From positions 620,001 to 684,000 of the forward strand of contig NZ_QTJP01000001.1 of the NCBI RefSeq assembly GCF_003391115.1: a stretch of DNA of 64,000 bases. The letters are read 5' to 3'. The DNA is from Sphingomonas crusticola. Lineage in GTDB: Bacteria; Pseudomonadota; Alphaproteobacteria; Sphingomonadales; Sphingomonadaceae. The translations under genes were made by a program, and so were the position numbers. Below are positions 18,296 to 27,383 of the stretch, in pieces. The stretch's first letter is position 1. Every line of letters starts with the position of its first letter. The notes beneath the pieces were generated by a model, which made no database searches, was not told where the DNA came from, and saw only the letters and a list, made by a program, of their open reading frames with translations.

Positions 18296-19140
18296 TGGAG
18301 CGCATTGCCTGGCTCAACGGCGACTTCGTGCCGCTCGCCGAAGCGAAAATCTCGGCGCAGGATCGCGGCTTCCTGTTCGCCGACGGGATCTACGAATTCA
18401 CCGCCGTGCTCGACGGCAAGCTGGTCGACAGCGCGGCGCATCTGGCGCGGTTCGCGCGATCGGTGGCCGGGCTCGACCTGACATTGCCGATCCCGATCGA
18501 AGAGATCGAGGCGATCCAGCGCGAGCTGATCGCGCGCAACGGGCTCGACCAGGGCGGCATCTATTTCCAGCTGACCGGCGGGCCGGCGGAGCGCGATTTC
18601 CTCGCCGAATCAACCGCGCCGACCTTATTCCTGTTCACCCAGGCGAGCGAGATCATTGAACGTCCGACCGCTAAGACCGGCATTGCCGTCGCGACCATCG
18701 CCGATCCACGCTGGGCACGGCGCGACATCAAGAGCATCATGTTGCTCGGCCAGGTGCTGGCCAAGCGCGAAGCGGCCGCTGCGGGGGCACAGGAAGCCTG
18801 GCTGGTCGAGGACGGTTTCGTTACCGAGGGCGCCTCCTCCAGCGCGCTGATCGTGACCCAGGATGGCACGCTCGTCACGCGCCCGAACAGCAATGCGATC
18901 CTGCCCGGCTGTACGCGTAAGGCCGTCATGGCGATCGCCGAACGCGATGGCGTGAAGGTTGAGGAGCGGCTGTTCACCGTCGCCGAGGCGCTCGGCGCCC
19001 GAGAGGCGATCCTCACGAGTGCGTCCAACTTCGTAATTCCTGTCGTGGCGATCGACCGCCATCCTATCGGCGACGGTAAAGCCGGGCCGATTACGCGCCG
19101 GCTCCGCGAACTCTATATCGAGGCCGCACGCGCGGGGTGA
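18295..19140 (+). CDS. D-amino-acid transaminase (class IV PLP aminotransferase)
   Basis: The 281-residue protein is a fold-type IV aminotransferase that moves amino groups between D-amino acids and 2-oxo acids, usually supplying D-alanine or D-glutamate. The PLP lysine lies in RRDIKSIMLLGQVLAK, and the family blocks FADGIYEF and EGASSSALIV are present. It resembles D-amino-acid transaminases more than IlvE or aminodeoxychorismate lyase, though the latter would fit the downstream folK; I rate that less likely. Start ATG overlaps aguB (TGATG) and the stop overlaps folK (GTGA). Confidence 0.85.
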   Translation: MERIAWLNGDFVPLAEAKISAQDRGFLFADGIYEFTAVLDGKLVDSAAHLARFARSVAGLDLTLPIPIEEIEAIQRELIARNGLDQGGIYFQLTGGPAERDFLAESTAPTLFLFTQASEIIERPTAKTGIAVATIADPRWARRDIKSIMLLGQVLAKREAAAAGAQEAWLVEDGFVTEGASSSALIVTQDGTLVTRPNSNAILPGCTRKAVMAIAERDGVKVEERLFTVAEALGAREAILTSASNFVIPVVAIDRHPIGDGKAGPITRRLRELYIEAARAG

Positions 19141-19631
19141 CCTACACCTATGCGATCGGGCTGGGATCGAACCGGCGTCACGGCCGCCACGGCGCCCCGT
19201 CCGGCGTGATCGAAGCTGCCCTCGCGGAGCTCCAGCCGGTCGCCAGATCGCGCATTTGCTCGACCGCCCCGCTCGGCCCGTCACATCGCCGTTTCGCCAA
19301 TGCCGCCGCGCTGATCGCAACCCCCTTGCCACCGCCTGCCCTGCTGGCGTGGCTCAAGCAGATCGAGCGCGAGTTCGGCAGGCGCCGCGGCCGCCGCTGG
19401 GGCGCGCGGGTGCTCGATCTGGATATCCTGCTCTGGTCGGGCGGACCCTGGTCCGGCCGCGGGCTGGCGATTCCCCATCCGCACCTGATCGAACGGCGCT
19501 TCACGCTCGATCCACTCAGCGAAATCGCCCCGAACTGGCGAATATACGGTGCCGGCACGGTGCGTCAGCACGCGGCGCGGTTGACCCGACCCCGGCCCGC
19601 CCATAGGAGCGGTCGCCGGTCGGGTCCGTAG
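19137..19631 (+). CDS. folK: 6-hydroxymethyl-dihydropterin pyrophosphokinase
   Basis: FolK transfers pyrophosphate from ATP to 6-hydroxymethyl-7,8-dihydropterin in folate synthesis. The protein has the N-terminal YAIGLGSNR, the RRRGRRWGARVLDLDILLW block with the metal-binding aspartates, and IPHPHLIERRF. The start is a GTG overlapping the transaminase stop. The last 25 or so residues are Arg/Pro-rich and not conserved, and the TAG stop lies inside the tRNA-Lys gene, so the 3' end is an extension running into the tRNA. Confidence 0.93.
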   Translation: MTYTYAIGLGSNRRHGRHGAPSGVIEAALAELQPVARSRICSTAPLGPSHRRFANAAALIATPLPPPALLAWLKQIEREFGRRRGRRWGARVLDLDILLWSGGPWSGRGLAIPHPHLIERRFTLDPLSEIAPNWRIYGAGTVRQHAARLTRPRPAHRSGRRSGP

Positions 19632-19697
19632 CTCAGTCGGTAGAGCAAGCGACTTTTAATCGAGAGGTCCCGGGTTCGAGCCCCGGCGGACCCACCA
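19622..19697 (+). tRNA. tRNA-Lys (anticodon TTT)
   Basis: A complete cloverleaf with encoded CCA can be folded: acceptor GGGTCCG/CGGACCC, D-stem GCTC/GAGC, anticodon loop CTTTTAA (anticodon 19655-19657) and T-stem CCGGG/CCCGG with TTCGAGC loop. The anticodon stem is unusual: AGCGA pairs with TCGAG through only three Watson-Crick pairs, leaving G-A and A-G at its top. The first 10 nt overlap the folK coding end. Confidence 0.93.
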
Positions 19698-19729
19698 ACC
19701 TCTTCAACAGCTCGTGACTTGGCCGCTAC

Positions 19730-20548
19730 TTATGCCAGCGACCAGGCAGGCTGGGCGATCTTCTCTACCACCAGCTCGATCTCATAAGCGCCGTCGGCAT
19801 GGATGGCGGGTCCGACCGCGTAATTGAAGCCGCGATCATTCTCGCGGAGATGGCGCACCCGGAAGCTGTTCACCGGCAGCGCCTCCTCAACCGCCAGCAG
19901 CAGCGTAGCGGACGTGTACATGCGCTTGTGATCGGCATTCCAGCGCGAGGGCAAATCGCGCTTCTTCTCGTACAGCGCCTGATGCGGCACCATACACACC
20001 AGAAAGCCACCCACCTTCAACACGCGCAGCCAGTCGCGAATCGCAGCGCGATCATCGGGAATATGTTCCAGGCAGTGGCTGGAGAAGACCGTGTCGACGG
20101 TGCCGTCGGCGAAGGGCAATGTGACGCCGTCATAGCCCGGATAATCCAGGTCGACGCCGATCGCGCCGGACAAGGCCGTCCGCCGATCCGGATTATCATA
20201 GCCGCTGAAGCCGACGTCGAGCACGACCGGCCCACCGCAATAGCGGGCGAGAAATCCCGATCGGAGGCGCTCGCGATAGGATTTACCGGCCTCGCCGGGC
20301 GGCTGATAGTCGATCGGGAAACGTTCGTCGGTTGCAGCGGCAGCGCCCGCGACTTCATCCCGCAGCAGCTCCCGATAAAAGGAAAGGTGCCGCTGCCGAT
20401 ATTCGGGCGAGGACAGCATGTTCTGCAATATCCCCTCCAGGCTCTCTCCGCCGCGTAACCTTCCACTATAATGGTCCAGGCCGCCCGGATCGGGCTCGCG
20501 CCCGAGCACGGCGCGATAGAGTTGCGCGATGGTCGCTTCTTCGCTCAC
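19730..20548 (-). CDS. SAM-dependent methyltransferase with N-terminal DUF4214-like module
   Basis: The protein of about 272 residues joins two parts. Residues about 5-55 ([17 protein letters not shown] ... [10 protein letters not shown]) match the DUF4214-type repeat found in surface and glycosylation-linked proteins. The rest is a class I methyltransferase with [21 protein letters not shown], and the post-motif block [11 protein letters not shown]. The substrate is unknown; such fusions often sit with glycan genes, but none are adjacent here. The GTG at 20548 is preceded by AGGAG five nt away, which decides the start over an upstream ATG. Confidence 0.75.
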   Translation of the reverse strand: MSEEATIAQLYRAVLGREPDPGGLDHYSGRLRGGESLEGILQNMLSSPEYRQRHLSFYRELLRDEVAGAAAATDERFPIDYQPPGEAGKSYRERLRSGFLARYCGGPVVLDVGFSGYDNPDRRTALSGAIGVDLDYPGYDGVTLPFADGTVDTVFSSHCLEHIPDDRAAIRDWLRVLKVGGFLVCMVPHQALYEKKRDLPSRWNADHKRMYTSATLLLAVEEALPVNSFRVRHLRENDRGFNYAVGPAIHADGAYEIELVVEKIAQPAWSLA

Positions 20549-20652
20549 GCCGGCTCCTGCGGATTTTGCTGAACGCACCTAAGGTCGTCCCATATGTACA
20601 GGGGCAAGCATCGGTGGCAGCAAGCGGAAAAGCAATGACGGGGGAGGTTGCG

Positions 20653-21951
20653 ATGGCGGATCTCGATGCACCGGTCACGGCCGGACAGCCGCTGTGGCGC
20701 CACATCTATATCCAGGTGCTGGTCGCGATCCTGCTCGGCGTGATCGTTGGCGAGCTGTGGCCCGCTTTCGGGGTTGCGCTCAAGCCGTTTGGCGATGGCT
20801 TCGTCAAACTGGTGCGGATGATCATCGCGCCGGTGATTTTCCTGACGATTGTCAGCGGCATCGCCCATTTGCGCCATCTGGGCGAACTGGGCAGGATCGT
20901 GCTCAAGGCCTTCGCTTATTTCCTGACCATGTCGACCTTCGCGCTGATCCTCGGCCTGGTGGTCGCCAATGTGGTCCAGCCGGGCGCGGGCATGCACATC
21001 GATCCGGCGACGCTCGATAGCGCCAAGATCGCCGATTATGCGTCCAAGGCGCACGATCAGAGCGTCGTCGGCTTCATTCTGGCTATCATCCCGCAAACCC
21101 TGCTCGGCGCCCTCGCAGAAGGGGAGATCTTACAGGTGCTGTTCGTCGCAATTCTGGTGGGGATTGCGATCGCTCTGGTCGGCGACAGGGCCGCGCCGGT
21201 GCTTGCCGTGGTCGAGTCCGGCGAGGCGATCGTCTTCCGCCTGGTGGCGATCCTGATGAAGGCGGCGCCGATCGGCGCATTCGGCGCGATGGCCTTCACC
21301 ATCGGCCAATATGGCATCGGCGTACTCGCGAGCCTCGCCGGGTTGGTCGCCACCTTCTATCTGACGTCGCTCCTGTTCGTGCTGGTGGTGCTGGGGCTGG
21401 TCGCCCGCCTCGCCGGCTTCTCGATCATCCGGCTGATCCGTTATCTCGCGCCTGAGCTGCTATTGGTGCTGGGCACGTCCTCATCGGAAGCGGCGCTGCC
21501 CAGCCTGATCGGCAAGCTCGAACATGCCGGCTGCGCGCGGCCGGTGGTCGGGCTGGTGGTGCCGACCGGCTACAGCTTCAATCTGGACGGCACCAATATC
21601 TACATGACGCTGGCGGCGCTGTTCATCGCGCAGGCGTGCGGCATCCATCTCTCGCTCGGTCAGCAATTGCTGCTGCTGGGCGTGGCGATGCTTTCGTCCA
21701 AGGGCGCCGCCGGCGTTACCGGCGCGGGATTCATCACGCTGGCGGCGACCTTGTCGATCGTGCCGTCCGTGCCGGTGGCGGGCATGGCCCTGATCCTCGG
21801 CATCGATCGCTTCATGAGCGAATGCCGCAGCCTGACCAACTTCGTCGGCAATGCGGTCGCGACGATCGTGGTCGCGAGGTGGGAAGGCGAGCTCGATCGC
21901 GACCAGCTGGCGCGCACGCTGTCGGGCCGATTGCCGGTGCTGAGGGCCTAA
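20653..21951 (+). CDS. dctA: C4-dicarboxylate:cation symporter (DctA, DAACS family)
   Basis: DctA imports succinate, fumarate and malate across the inner membrane. The 432-residue protein has about eight helices plus the two hairpin motifs: [15 protein letters not shown] and the [16 protein letters not shown] cation/substrate signature, with [14 protein letters not shown] strong GGGGAGG site lies six nt before the ATG at 20653, which decides the start. No dctBD two-component genes are nearby. It is followed 9 bp later by an intact palindromic repeat. Confidence 0.92.
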   Translation: MADLDAPVTAGQPLWRHIYIQVLVAILLGVIVGELWPAFGVALKPFGDGFVKLVRMIIAPVIFLTIVSGIAHLRHLGELGRIVLKAFAYFLTMSTFALILGLVVANVVQPGAGMHIDPATLDSAKIADYASKAHDQSVVGFILAIIPQTLLGALAEGEILQVLFVAILVGIAIALVGDRAAPVLAVVESGEAIVFRLVAILMKAAPIGAFGAMAFTIGQYGIGVLASLAGLVATFYLTSLLFVLVVLGLVARLAGFSIIRLIRYLAPELLLVLGTSSSEAALPSLIGKLEHAGCARPVVGLVVPTGYSFNLDGTNIYMTLAALFIAQACGIHLSLGQQLLLLGVAMLSSKGAAGVTGAGFITLAATLSIVPSVPVAGMALILGIDRFMSECRSLTNFVGNAVATIVVARWEGELDRDQLARTLSGRLPVLRA

Positions 21952-21960
21952 AGACCACGG

Positions 21961-22052
21961 CCGCTCATCCCGAGCAGGCCCTTGGAAATGCCGTCTCGAA
22001 GGATCCTTCGAGACGAGGCTTCGACAAGCTCAGCTCTCCCCAGGATGAGCGG
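21961..22052. repeat. intact palindromic repeat: two inverted arms abutting (unoccupied form)
   Basis: A left arm (21961-22003) and right arm (22004-22052) meet head to head at the perfect 20-bp palindrome TCTCGAAGGATCCTTCGAGA (21994-22013). The right arm is almost identical to 13244-13293. At 12912-13293 the same two arms are pushed apart by the GIY-YIG gene. Confidence 0.92.
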
Positions 22053-22069
22053 AGTATGTAGAAGGCGGC

Positions 22070-22750
22070 TTATCGCGTCGCGTTATAAGCCAGCTGGTCG
22101 TCGGTCAGCTGAAAGCCGATCAGCAATTCGAAATTCGCCTGGGCGATCGCCGCCTTGATCTTGGGATCGGCGAGCGGATCGATCGAGGCATCGGCGTCGG
22201 TCGCCTTGCGCTTGCGGCGCAGGCGCTGCTGGGCGACGGCAGGGAGGGTCGCGAGCGACTTCTGCACGTCGGCGCCAGCGCCGGCCGTGCCGGTCGCCCT
22301 GATCTGCCCGTCGGCGAAGTGGATGAGCACCTGGCTCTGCTGCTTCGACATGATCGTCGTGCCGGCACGCATCACGGTCGCGAAATAGGGCAGGACCAGA
22401 TCGCGCGCGCCGTGCGGGCTGGAGCGGCGCGCGACCACGTCGAACGTCACCTGGGTATGGACGATGTCGCCGGTCTGGTCGCAGCTCGTCCGCAAATTGG
22501 TGATGGTAGCGGTCGCGTCGAGCGCGCGCGCGTCGCGGCTCTGTTCGGGGCTGAAGAGGCTGATGTCGCCGGTATAAGCGGGGACCGCGACCGCCGGGCA
22601 GGTCGAGCGGACGACGTTCAGGCCGCCGCTCACGTCGAAATCATCCTCCTTGGCACAGCTGGCAAGGATCGGCAGCAGAGCGAAAGCGGGGAGCAGGCGA
22701 CGGATCAAGCGGGGGTGTCCTAGCGGATCGATAATGAGGGGCGCATTCAT
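22070..22750 (-). CDS. outer-membrane/periplasmic lipoprotein of unknown function
   Basis: The protein has a lipoprotein signal with lipobox LASC (LLPILASCAKE), so it should be diacylated at that cysteine and sorted to the envelope. The mature part of about 190 residues contains the FDVSGGLNVVRSTCPAVAVP block seen in a sphingomonad hypothetical-lipoprotein family, with no enzymatic motif. Two starts are possible: the ATG at 22750 (AAGG upstream) or a TTG at 22708, which would give a shorter, more typical signal peptide. It diverges from ispH. Confidence 0.75.
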   Translation of the reverse strand: MNAPLIIDPLGHPRLIRRLLPAFALLPILASCAKEDDFDVSGGLNVVRSTCPAVAVPAYTGDISLFSPEQSRDARALDATATITNLRTSCDQTGDIVHTQVTFDVVARRSSPHGARDLVLPYFATVMRAGTTIMSKQQSQVLIHFADGQIRATGTAGAGADVQKSLATLPAVAQQRLRRKRKATDADASIDPLADPKIKAAIAQANFELLIGFQLTDDQLAYNATR

Positions 22751-22795
22751 AGGAAGCGCCTTTCGCGGGGGCAAGCTATGCCTTAAGGCGATGCG

Positions 22796-23764
22796 ATGGA
22801 CGGAGCCCCTACCCTCGCCAGCGACAAGCCGCTGCTCGATCTCCTGATCGCGGCGCCGCGCGGCTTTTGCGCAGGTGTCGACCGCGCGATCCGCATCGTC
22901 GAACTGTCGATCGAGAAATATGGCGCGCCGGTCTATGTGCGCCACGAGATCGTCCACAACCGCCATGTGGTCGATGCGTTGCGCGCCAAGGGCGCGATCT
23001 TCGTGGAGGAACTGGACGACGTGCCGGACGGCGTGCCGGTGGTCTTCTCGGCGCACGGCGTGCCCAAGGCCGTGCCCCACAAGGCGGCGGAGCGCGGGCT
23101 CGATTATATCGACGCGACCTGCCCGCTCGTGTCCAAGGTCCACCGCCAGGCCGAGCGGCTAGTCCAAACCGGGCAGCATATCCTGTTCATCGGCCACCGC
23201 GGACACCCTGAGGTGGTCGGCACGCTCGGTCAGGTGCCGGCAGGCACGATGACGCTGATCGAGACGAACGAGGATGCGGAGGCGATCATGCCGGCCGACC
23301 CAACCAACCTCGCCTTCCTCACCCAGACGACCCTGTCGGTGGATGACACGGCGCAGGTCGTGGCGACGCTCAAGCGGCGCTTCCCCTCGATCCAGGCGCC
23401 GCGCGGCGAGGATATTTGCTACGCCACGTCAAACCGGCAGGCGGCGGTCAAGGATATCGCCGCGCAGTGCGATGCGATGCTGGTGATCGGCGCGCCCAAT
23501 TCGTCCAATTCGGTACGCCTGGTCGAGGTAGCGTCGCGCGCCGGCATTCGCGCGCAATTGATCGAAAGCGCCGCCAATCTGGAATTGTCCTGGCTCGACG
23601 GGGTGCGCACGCTCGGCATCAGCGCCGGCGCGTCGGCGCCCGAATTGCTGGTGCGTGAGCTAGTCGACTTGCTGAAGGTCCATTTCACCGTCAGCGAGCG
23701 CGAGATGAACGGCGCGGTCGAGACGATGGTGTTCAAATTGCCGCGTACGCTCGAAGCCGCCTGA
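22796..23764 (+). CDS. ispH: 4-hydroxy-3-methylbut-2-enyl diphosphate reductase
   Basis: IspH is the last enzyme of the MEP isoprenoid pathway and reduces HMBPP to IPP and DMAPP with a 4Fe-4S cluster. The 322-residue protein shows the three cluster cysteines in [18 protein letters not shown] and ICYATSNRQ. The ExN/His blocks VVFSAHGVP and [10 protein letters not shown] are intact. It leads a probable unit with thrB (16 bp gap) and rnhA (GTGA overlap). Confidence 0.97.
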   Translation: MDGAPTLASDKPLLDLLIAAPRGFCAGVDRAIRIVELSIEKYGAPVYVRHEIVHNRHVVDALRAKGAIFVEELDDVPDGVPVVFSAHGVPKAVPHKAAERGLDYIDATCPLVSKVHRQAERLVQTGQHILFIGHRGHPEVVGTLGQVPAGTMTLIETNEDAEAIMPADPTNLAFLTQTTLSVDDTAQVVATLKRRFPSIQAPRGEDICYATSNRQAAVKDIAAQCDAMLVIGAPNSSNSVRLVEVASRAGIRAQLIESAANLELSWLDGVRTLGISAGASAPELLVRELVDLLKVHFTVSEREMNGAVETMVFKLPRTLEAA

Positions 23765-23780
23765 GAGTTCGGGATCTGCA

Positions 23781-24740
23781 ATGGCGGTCTACACCCATGT
23801 CTCGGCCGAGGCGCTATCGGCATTGCTTGAGCGATATGACGCGGGCACGCTGACCTCGGCCAAGGGTATCGCCGAGGGGGTCGAGAACAGTAATTATCTC
23901 GTGGACACGACGGCCGGCCGCTTCATCCTGACCTTGTATGAGAAGCGGGTGGACAGGGGCGACCTACCCTTCTTCATGGCCCTGCTCGACCACCTCGCCG
24001 ACAAAGGCCTGCCCGTCCCGCGCGCGATCGCCGACCGGTCCGGCCAGCAGATCCAACAGGTCGCGGAGCGTCCAGCCTGCCTGATCGAATTTCTCGCCGG
24101 AGTCTCGGTCAGTCATCCGACCCCGGCGCAGGCGCATTCGACCGGTGCGGCTCTCGGGCGCATGCACGCGGCGCTGGCCGACTTTTCGGGCGCACGGCAT
24201 AATAGTTTGGGCCTGGCGGGATGGCACGAGCTGGCTGCGAAGTGCGGTAAAGATCTCGATCGGATATCGCCGGGTCTCGGCGGGCGCGTCGCGGCCGAAC
24301 TCGAATGGCTCGACGGGGCTTGGCCGGCCCATTTGCCCCACTCGGTGATTCACGCCGACCTCTTCCCCGACAATGTTCTGATGCGCGGTGACGCGGTTAC
24401 CGGCATGATCGACTTCTATTTCGCGTGCAGCGACGTTCGTGCCTGGGACGTCGCGGTGACGCATTCCGCCTGGTGCTTCGAGGCCGACGGGAGCGGTTTC
24501 CATCATGAGCGGGCGGCTGCTCTGATCGGCGGCTATCAGGAGGCATTCGGCCTGTCGCAGGATGAAGCATCCGCCTTTCCGGCGCTGGCCCGCGGCGCCT
24601 GTCTTCGCTTCCTGCTGACGCGCGCATGGGACTGGCTCAATACCGCGCCGGACGCCCTAGTGACGCGCAAGGACCCCCTCGCCTTCCTGCGCCGGTTGGA
24701 TTTCTACCGCGATGCCCGATCGGTAGAGCTGGGGCTGTGA
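23781..24740 (+). CDS. thrB: homoserine kinase (ThrB, aminoglycoside-phosphotransferase fold)
   Basis: This 319-residue kinase phosphorylates homoserine on the way to threonine. It belongs to the APH-fold ThrB type common in alphaproteobacteria, not the GHMP type. The N-terminal [18 protein letters not shown] nucleotide loop, catalytic HADLFPDNV and metal-binding IDFYFACSD are all present. It is flanked by ispH and rnhA, the ispH-thrB-rnhA order being common in sphingomonads. Confidence 0.94.
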   Translation: MAVYTHVSAEALSALLERYDAGTLTSAKGIAEGVENSNYLVDTTAGRFILTLYEKRVDRGDLPFFMALLDHLADKGLPVPRAIADRSGQQIQQVAERPACLIEFLAGVSVSHPTPAQAHSTGAALGRMHAALADFSGARHNSLGLAGWHELAAKCGKDLDRISPGLGGRVAAELEWLDGAWPAHLPHSVIHADLFPDNVLMRGDAVTGMIDFYFACSDVRAWDVAVTHSAWCFEADGSGFHHERAAALIGGYQEAFGLSQDEASAFPALARGACLRFLLTRAWDWLNTAPDALVTRKDPLAFLRRLDFYRDARSVELGL

Positions 24741-25186
24741 GCGAGCTGCCGACGGTTCAAATGGCGACGGATGGGGCCTGCAAGGGCAATCCCGGGCCCG
24801 GCGGGTGGGGCGTAGTCATCCGCTCGGGCAGCAGTGAAAAAGAATTGTCGGGAGGCGAACCGCTGACGACCAACAATCGCATGGAGATGACCGCCGCTAT
24901 TCGCGGGCTCGAGGCACTCAAGCGGCCATGCCGGGTCGTCCTTTCGACCGACAGCCGCTATGTCATGGACGGGCTGACCAAATGGTTGGCAGGATGGCAG
25001 CGCAATGGCTGGCGCACCGCGTCCAAGCAGCCGGTCAAGAATGCCGACCTTTGGCAGGAACTGATCGCGGCGGCTGCACCGCACACCATCCGCTGGGAAT
25101 GGGTCAAGGGCCACGCCGGTCATCCGGAAAATGAGCGGGCCGACAAACTCGCGAGTGACGCAGCGCTGCGGGCGGCCCGGCGTTAG
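24737..25186 (+). CDS. rnhA: ribonuclease HI
   Basis: RnhA cleaves the RNA strand of RNA-DNA hybrids. The 149-residue protein has the four acidic active-site residues in order: Asp in [16 protein letters not shown], Glu in NNRMEMTA, Asp in [10 protein letters not shown] and Asp in NERADKLA. The usual [12 protein letters not shown] histidine loop is present. The GTG at 24737 overlaps the thrB stop (GTGA). Confidence 0.97.
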   Translation: MSELPTVQMATDGACKGNPGPGGWGVVIRSGSSEKELSGGEPLTTNNRMEMTAAIRGLEALKRPCRVVLSTDSRYVMDGLTKWLAGWQRNGWRTASKQPVKNADLWQELIAAAAPHTIRWEWVKGHAGHPENERADKLASDAALRAARR

Positions 25187-25281
25187 ATTTTCATATCAGC
25201 ACAACTTGTCCTGATTAGAGACATAGGTCTTGGCTTTTCCGCCGGAAAGCGCGAGAGAGGCCGCAATTCAGGAGAGACAAG

Positions 25282-26793
25282 ATGCGCGCTATCGATCATT
25301 TCATCGCTGGGGAAACCTGCGATGCCGCCGGTCGCTACGGGGACGTTTACGATCCCAATTCCGGTTTAGTGCAGGCGCGTGTTCGTCTCGGCACGCAGGC
25401 CGATCTCGACGTCGCGATCGCGGCCGCGCAGGCAGCGCAGCCCGGCTGGGCGGCAACCAATCCCCAGCGCCGCGCGCGCGTGATGTTCAACTTCAAGGCG
25501 TTGGTCGAAGCGCATATGGATGAGCTGGCGCAGCGCCTCTCGTCCGAGCATGGCAAGGTCATCGCCGATTCCAAGGGGGACATCCAGCGCGGGCTGGAGG
25601 TGATCGAATTCTGCTGTGGCATTCCCCATTTGCTGAAGGGCGAATATACCCAAGGGGCGGGGCCCGGCATCGACGTCTATTCCATGCGCCAGCCGCTCGG
25701 CATCGGCGCGGGGATCACGCCGTTCAACTTCCCCGCCATGATCCCGCTGTGGATGAGCGGCGTCGCGATCGCGAGCGGTAACGCCTTCATCCTCAAGCCG
25801 AGCGAACGGGACCCGAGCGTACCCGTGCGCCTGGCCGAGCTGATGCGCGAGGCCGGATTGCCCGAAGGCATTCTGCAGGTCGTGCATGGCGACAAGGAGA
25901 TAGTCGACGCCATCCTCGATCACCCCGCAATCTCCGCGGTAAGCTTTGTCGGCTCGTCGGATATCGCCCATTATGTCTATCGCCGCGGCGTGGCGGCCGG
26001 AAAGCGCGTCCAGGCGATGGGCGGTGCCAAGAATCACGGTATCGTCATGCCCGATGCCGATCTCGACCAGGTGGTATCCGATCTCGCGGGCGCAGCATTT
26101 GGCTCGGCCGGCGAGCGCTGCATGGCGCTACCGGTGGTGGTGCCCGTCGGTGATAAGACCGCCGATGCGCTCCGCGCCAAGCTGATCCCCGCGATCCACG
26201 CGCTGCGCGTCGGCGTCTCGACCGACCAGGACGCGCATTACGGTCCGGTGGTGAACGCCGCCCACAAGACGCGCGTCGAAAACTGGATACAGACCGGCGT
26301 CGACGAAGGTGCCGAGCTGGTCGTCGACGGTCGCGGTTTTGCGCTACAAGGTCATGAGGAAGGCTTCTTCATCGGCCCGTCGCTGTTCGATCGCGTCACG
26401 CCCGACATGCAGGCTTACAAGGAAGAGATTTTCGGCCCGGTGCTGCAGATCGTCCGCGCCGCGAATTTCGAGGAGGCGGTGCGCCTGCCCAGCGCGCATC
26501 AATATGGCAACGGCGTCGCGATCTTTACGCGCAACGGCCATGCGGCGCGCGAATTCGCCGCCCGCGTGAATGTCGGCATGGTCGGCATCAACGTGCCGAT
26601 CCCGGTGCCGATCGCCTATCACTCCTTCGGCGGTTGGAAACGCAGCGGCTTCGGCGATACCAATCAGCACGGCATGGAAGGCGTTCGCTTCTGGACGAAG
26701 GTCAAGACGATCACGCAGCGCTGGCCGGATGGTTCGGCCGCGGGCGAAGCCGCACGCAACAACGATGCGTTCGTTATTCCGACGATGAGCTGA
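25282..26793 (+). CDS. mmsA: CoA-acylating methylmalonate-semialdehyde dehydrogenase
   Basis: MmsA oxidises methylmalonate or malonate semialdehyde to propionyl- or acetyl-CoA in valine, inositol or beta-alanine breakdown. The 503-residue aldehyde dehydrogenase has MGGAKNHGIVMPDAD and the catalytic cysteine in GSAGERCMALPVV, both specific to the CoA-acylating type. The C-terminal FGGWKRSGFGD block is present. AGGAG precedes the ATG. It is alone: no mmsB or acyl-CoA dehydrogenase is adjacent. A strong hairpin follows the stop. Confidence 0.95.
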   Translation: MRAIDHFIAGETCDAAGRYGDVYDPNSGLVQARVRLGTQADLDVAIAAAQAAQPGWAATNPQRRARVMFNFKALVEAHMDELAQRLSSEHGKVIADSKGDIQRGLEVIEFCCGIPHLLKGEYTQGAGPGIDVYSMRQPLGIGAGITPFNFPAMIPLWMSGVAIASGNAFILKPSERDPSVPVRLAELMREAGLPEGILQVVHGDKEIVDAILDHPAISAVSFVGSSDIAHYVYRRGVAAGKRVQAMGGAKNHGIVMPDADLDQVVSDLAGAAFGSAGERCMALPVVVPVGDKTADALRAKLIPAIHALRVGVSTDQDAHYGPVVNAAHKTRVENWIQTGVDEGAELVVDGRGFALQGHEEGFFIGPSLFDRVTPDMQAYKEEIFGPVLQIVRAANFEEAVRLPSAHQYGNGVAIFTRNGHAAREFAARVNVGMVGINVPIPVPIAYHSFGGWKRSGFGDTNQHGMEGVRFWTKVKTITQRWPDGSAAGEAARNNDAFVIPTMS

Positions 26794-26796
26794 ACG

Positions 26797-26833
26797 GGAA
26801 GCGATCTCATCTGCGTGAGGTGAGATCGCTTCC
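26797..26833 (+). terminator. hairpin terminator candidate after mmsA
   Basis: A perfect 13-bp stem (GGAAGCGATCTCA / TGAGATCGCTTCC) with an 11-nt loop lies 3 bp after the mmsA stop. No T-tract follows, so it may be a transcript-end stabiliser or a factor-assisted terminator. Confidence 0.6.
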
Positions 26834-27149
26834 ATCGATCCAGCAGGTGATATTGCTCCGCGACACCCTTATGAACATCAAGCAAGGCAGGCGGAGCTAA
26901 TCTAACCGACAAGGAAGGTCTCAAATCGCGAACAGGATTTGAGATATTGTAAGGGTCATCTGGGCAAATACGAAACCAGATACTGCAACCACCATGTGGT
27001 GCGCTACGCTACTCGTACTGATATTATCTTAACGGATCAGCGAGGTGCAAAGTTTCCAAAAAAATGTTCACGCGCACGCGGAACAATCCGGGGTGGCATC
27101 GCCTCCCGCTTATTGCTAATAAGTCGCACAAACATTTTAAGGCGATGAT
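26834..27149. other. AT-richer leader region upstream of feoAB
   Basis: About 316 bp without a convincing gene and clearly less GC-rich than its surroundings. It contains an 8-bp-stem hairpin (CTCAAATC / GATTTGAG, 26921-26944), a CACCA/TGGTG inverted repeat (26992-27003) and the CTTATT-GCT-AATAAG palindrome close to feoA. A 69-codon open frame here lacks any protein-like features. Confidence 0.5.
27109..27123. promoter_or_regulatory. candidate Fur-type operator ahead of feoA
   Basis: CTTATT-GCT-AATAAG is a perfect inverted repeat ending 26 bp before the feoA start. The overlapping string TTGCTAATAAGTCGCA resembles alphaproteobacterial Fur sites in layout. Iron repression of feoAB would be expected biologically, but the site is a prediction. 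Confidence 0.35.
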
Positions 27150-27383
27150 GTGCGTCTGGATCAGTTACCCCTGCGTACCGCCTCGCGCATTGCTTCGGTA
27201 GATTGGGACAGTCTCGGTCCCCGTGAGGCGCGTCGGCTGCGCGAGCTAGGCTTCGACGACGGTGTCGCCATTGAGGCGCTGCACCATGGGGCGTGGCGCG
27301 GCCCGCTCGCGTGCCGCGTCGGACGAATGATCGTGGCGTTGCGGCGCGCGGTGGCGGCGTCGGTCATCGTCGAGCCGGCATGA
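27150..27383 (+). CDS. feoA: ferrous iron transport accessory protein A
   Basis: The 77-residue SH3-like protein matches FeoA: LDQLP at the N-terminus, RRLRELGFDDGVAIEALH and the C-terminal ALRRAVAASVIVE block. FeoA works in the cytoplasm with the FeoB transporter. The start is a GTG at 27150 with AAGG seven nt upstream; a nearby ATG is out of frame. Its stop overlaps the feoB ATG (ATGA). No feoC gene is present. Confidence 0.88.
   Translation: MRLDQLPLRTASRIASVDWDSLGPREARRLRELGFDDGVAIEALHHGAWRGPLACRVGRMIVALRRAVAASVIVEPA

Noticed and set aside
26939-27148. A 69-codon frame in the feoAB leader
   Set aside because: No conserved motif, odd amino-acid composition and no ribosome site; the region looks regulatory.
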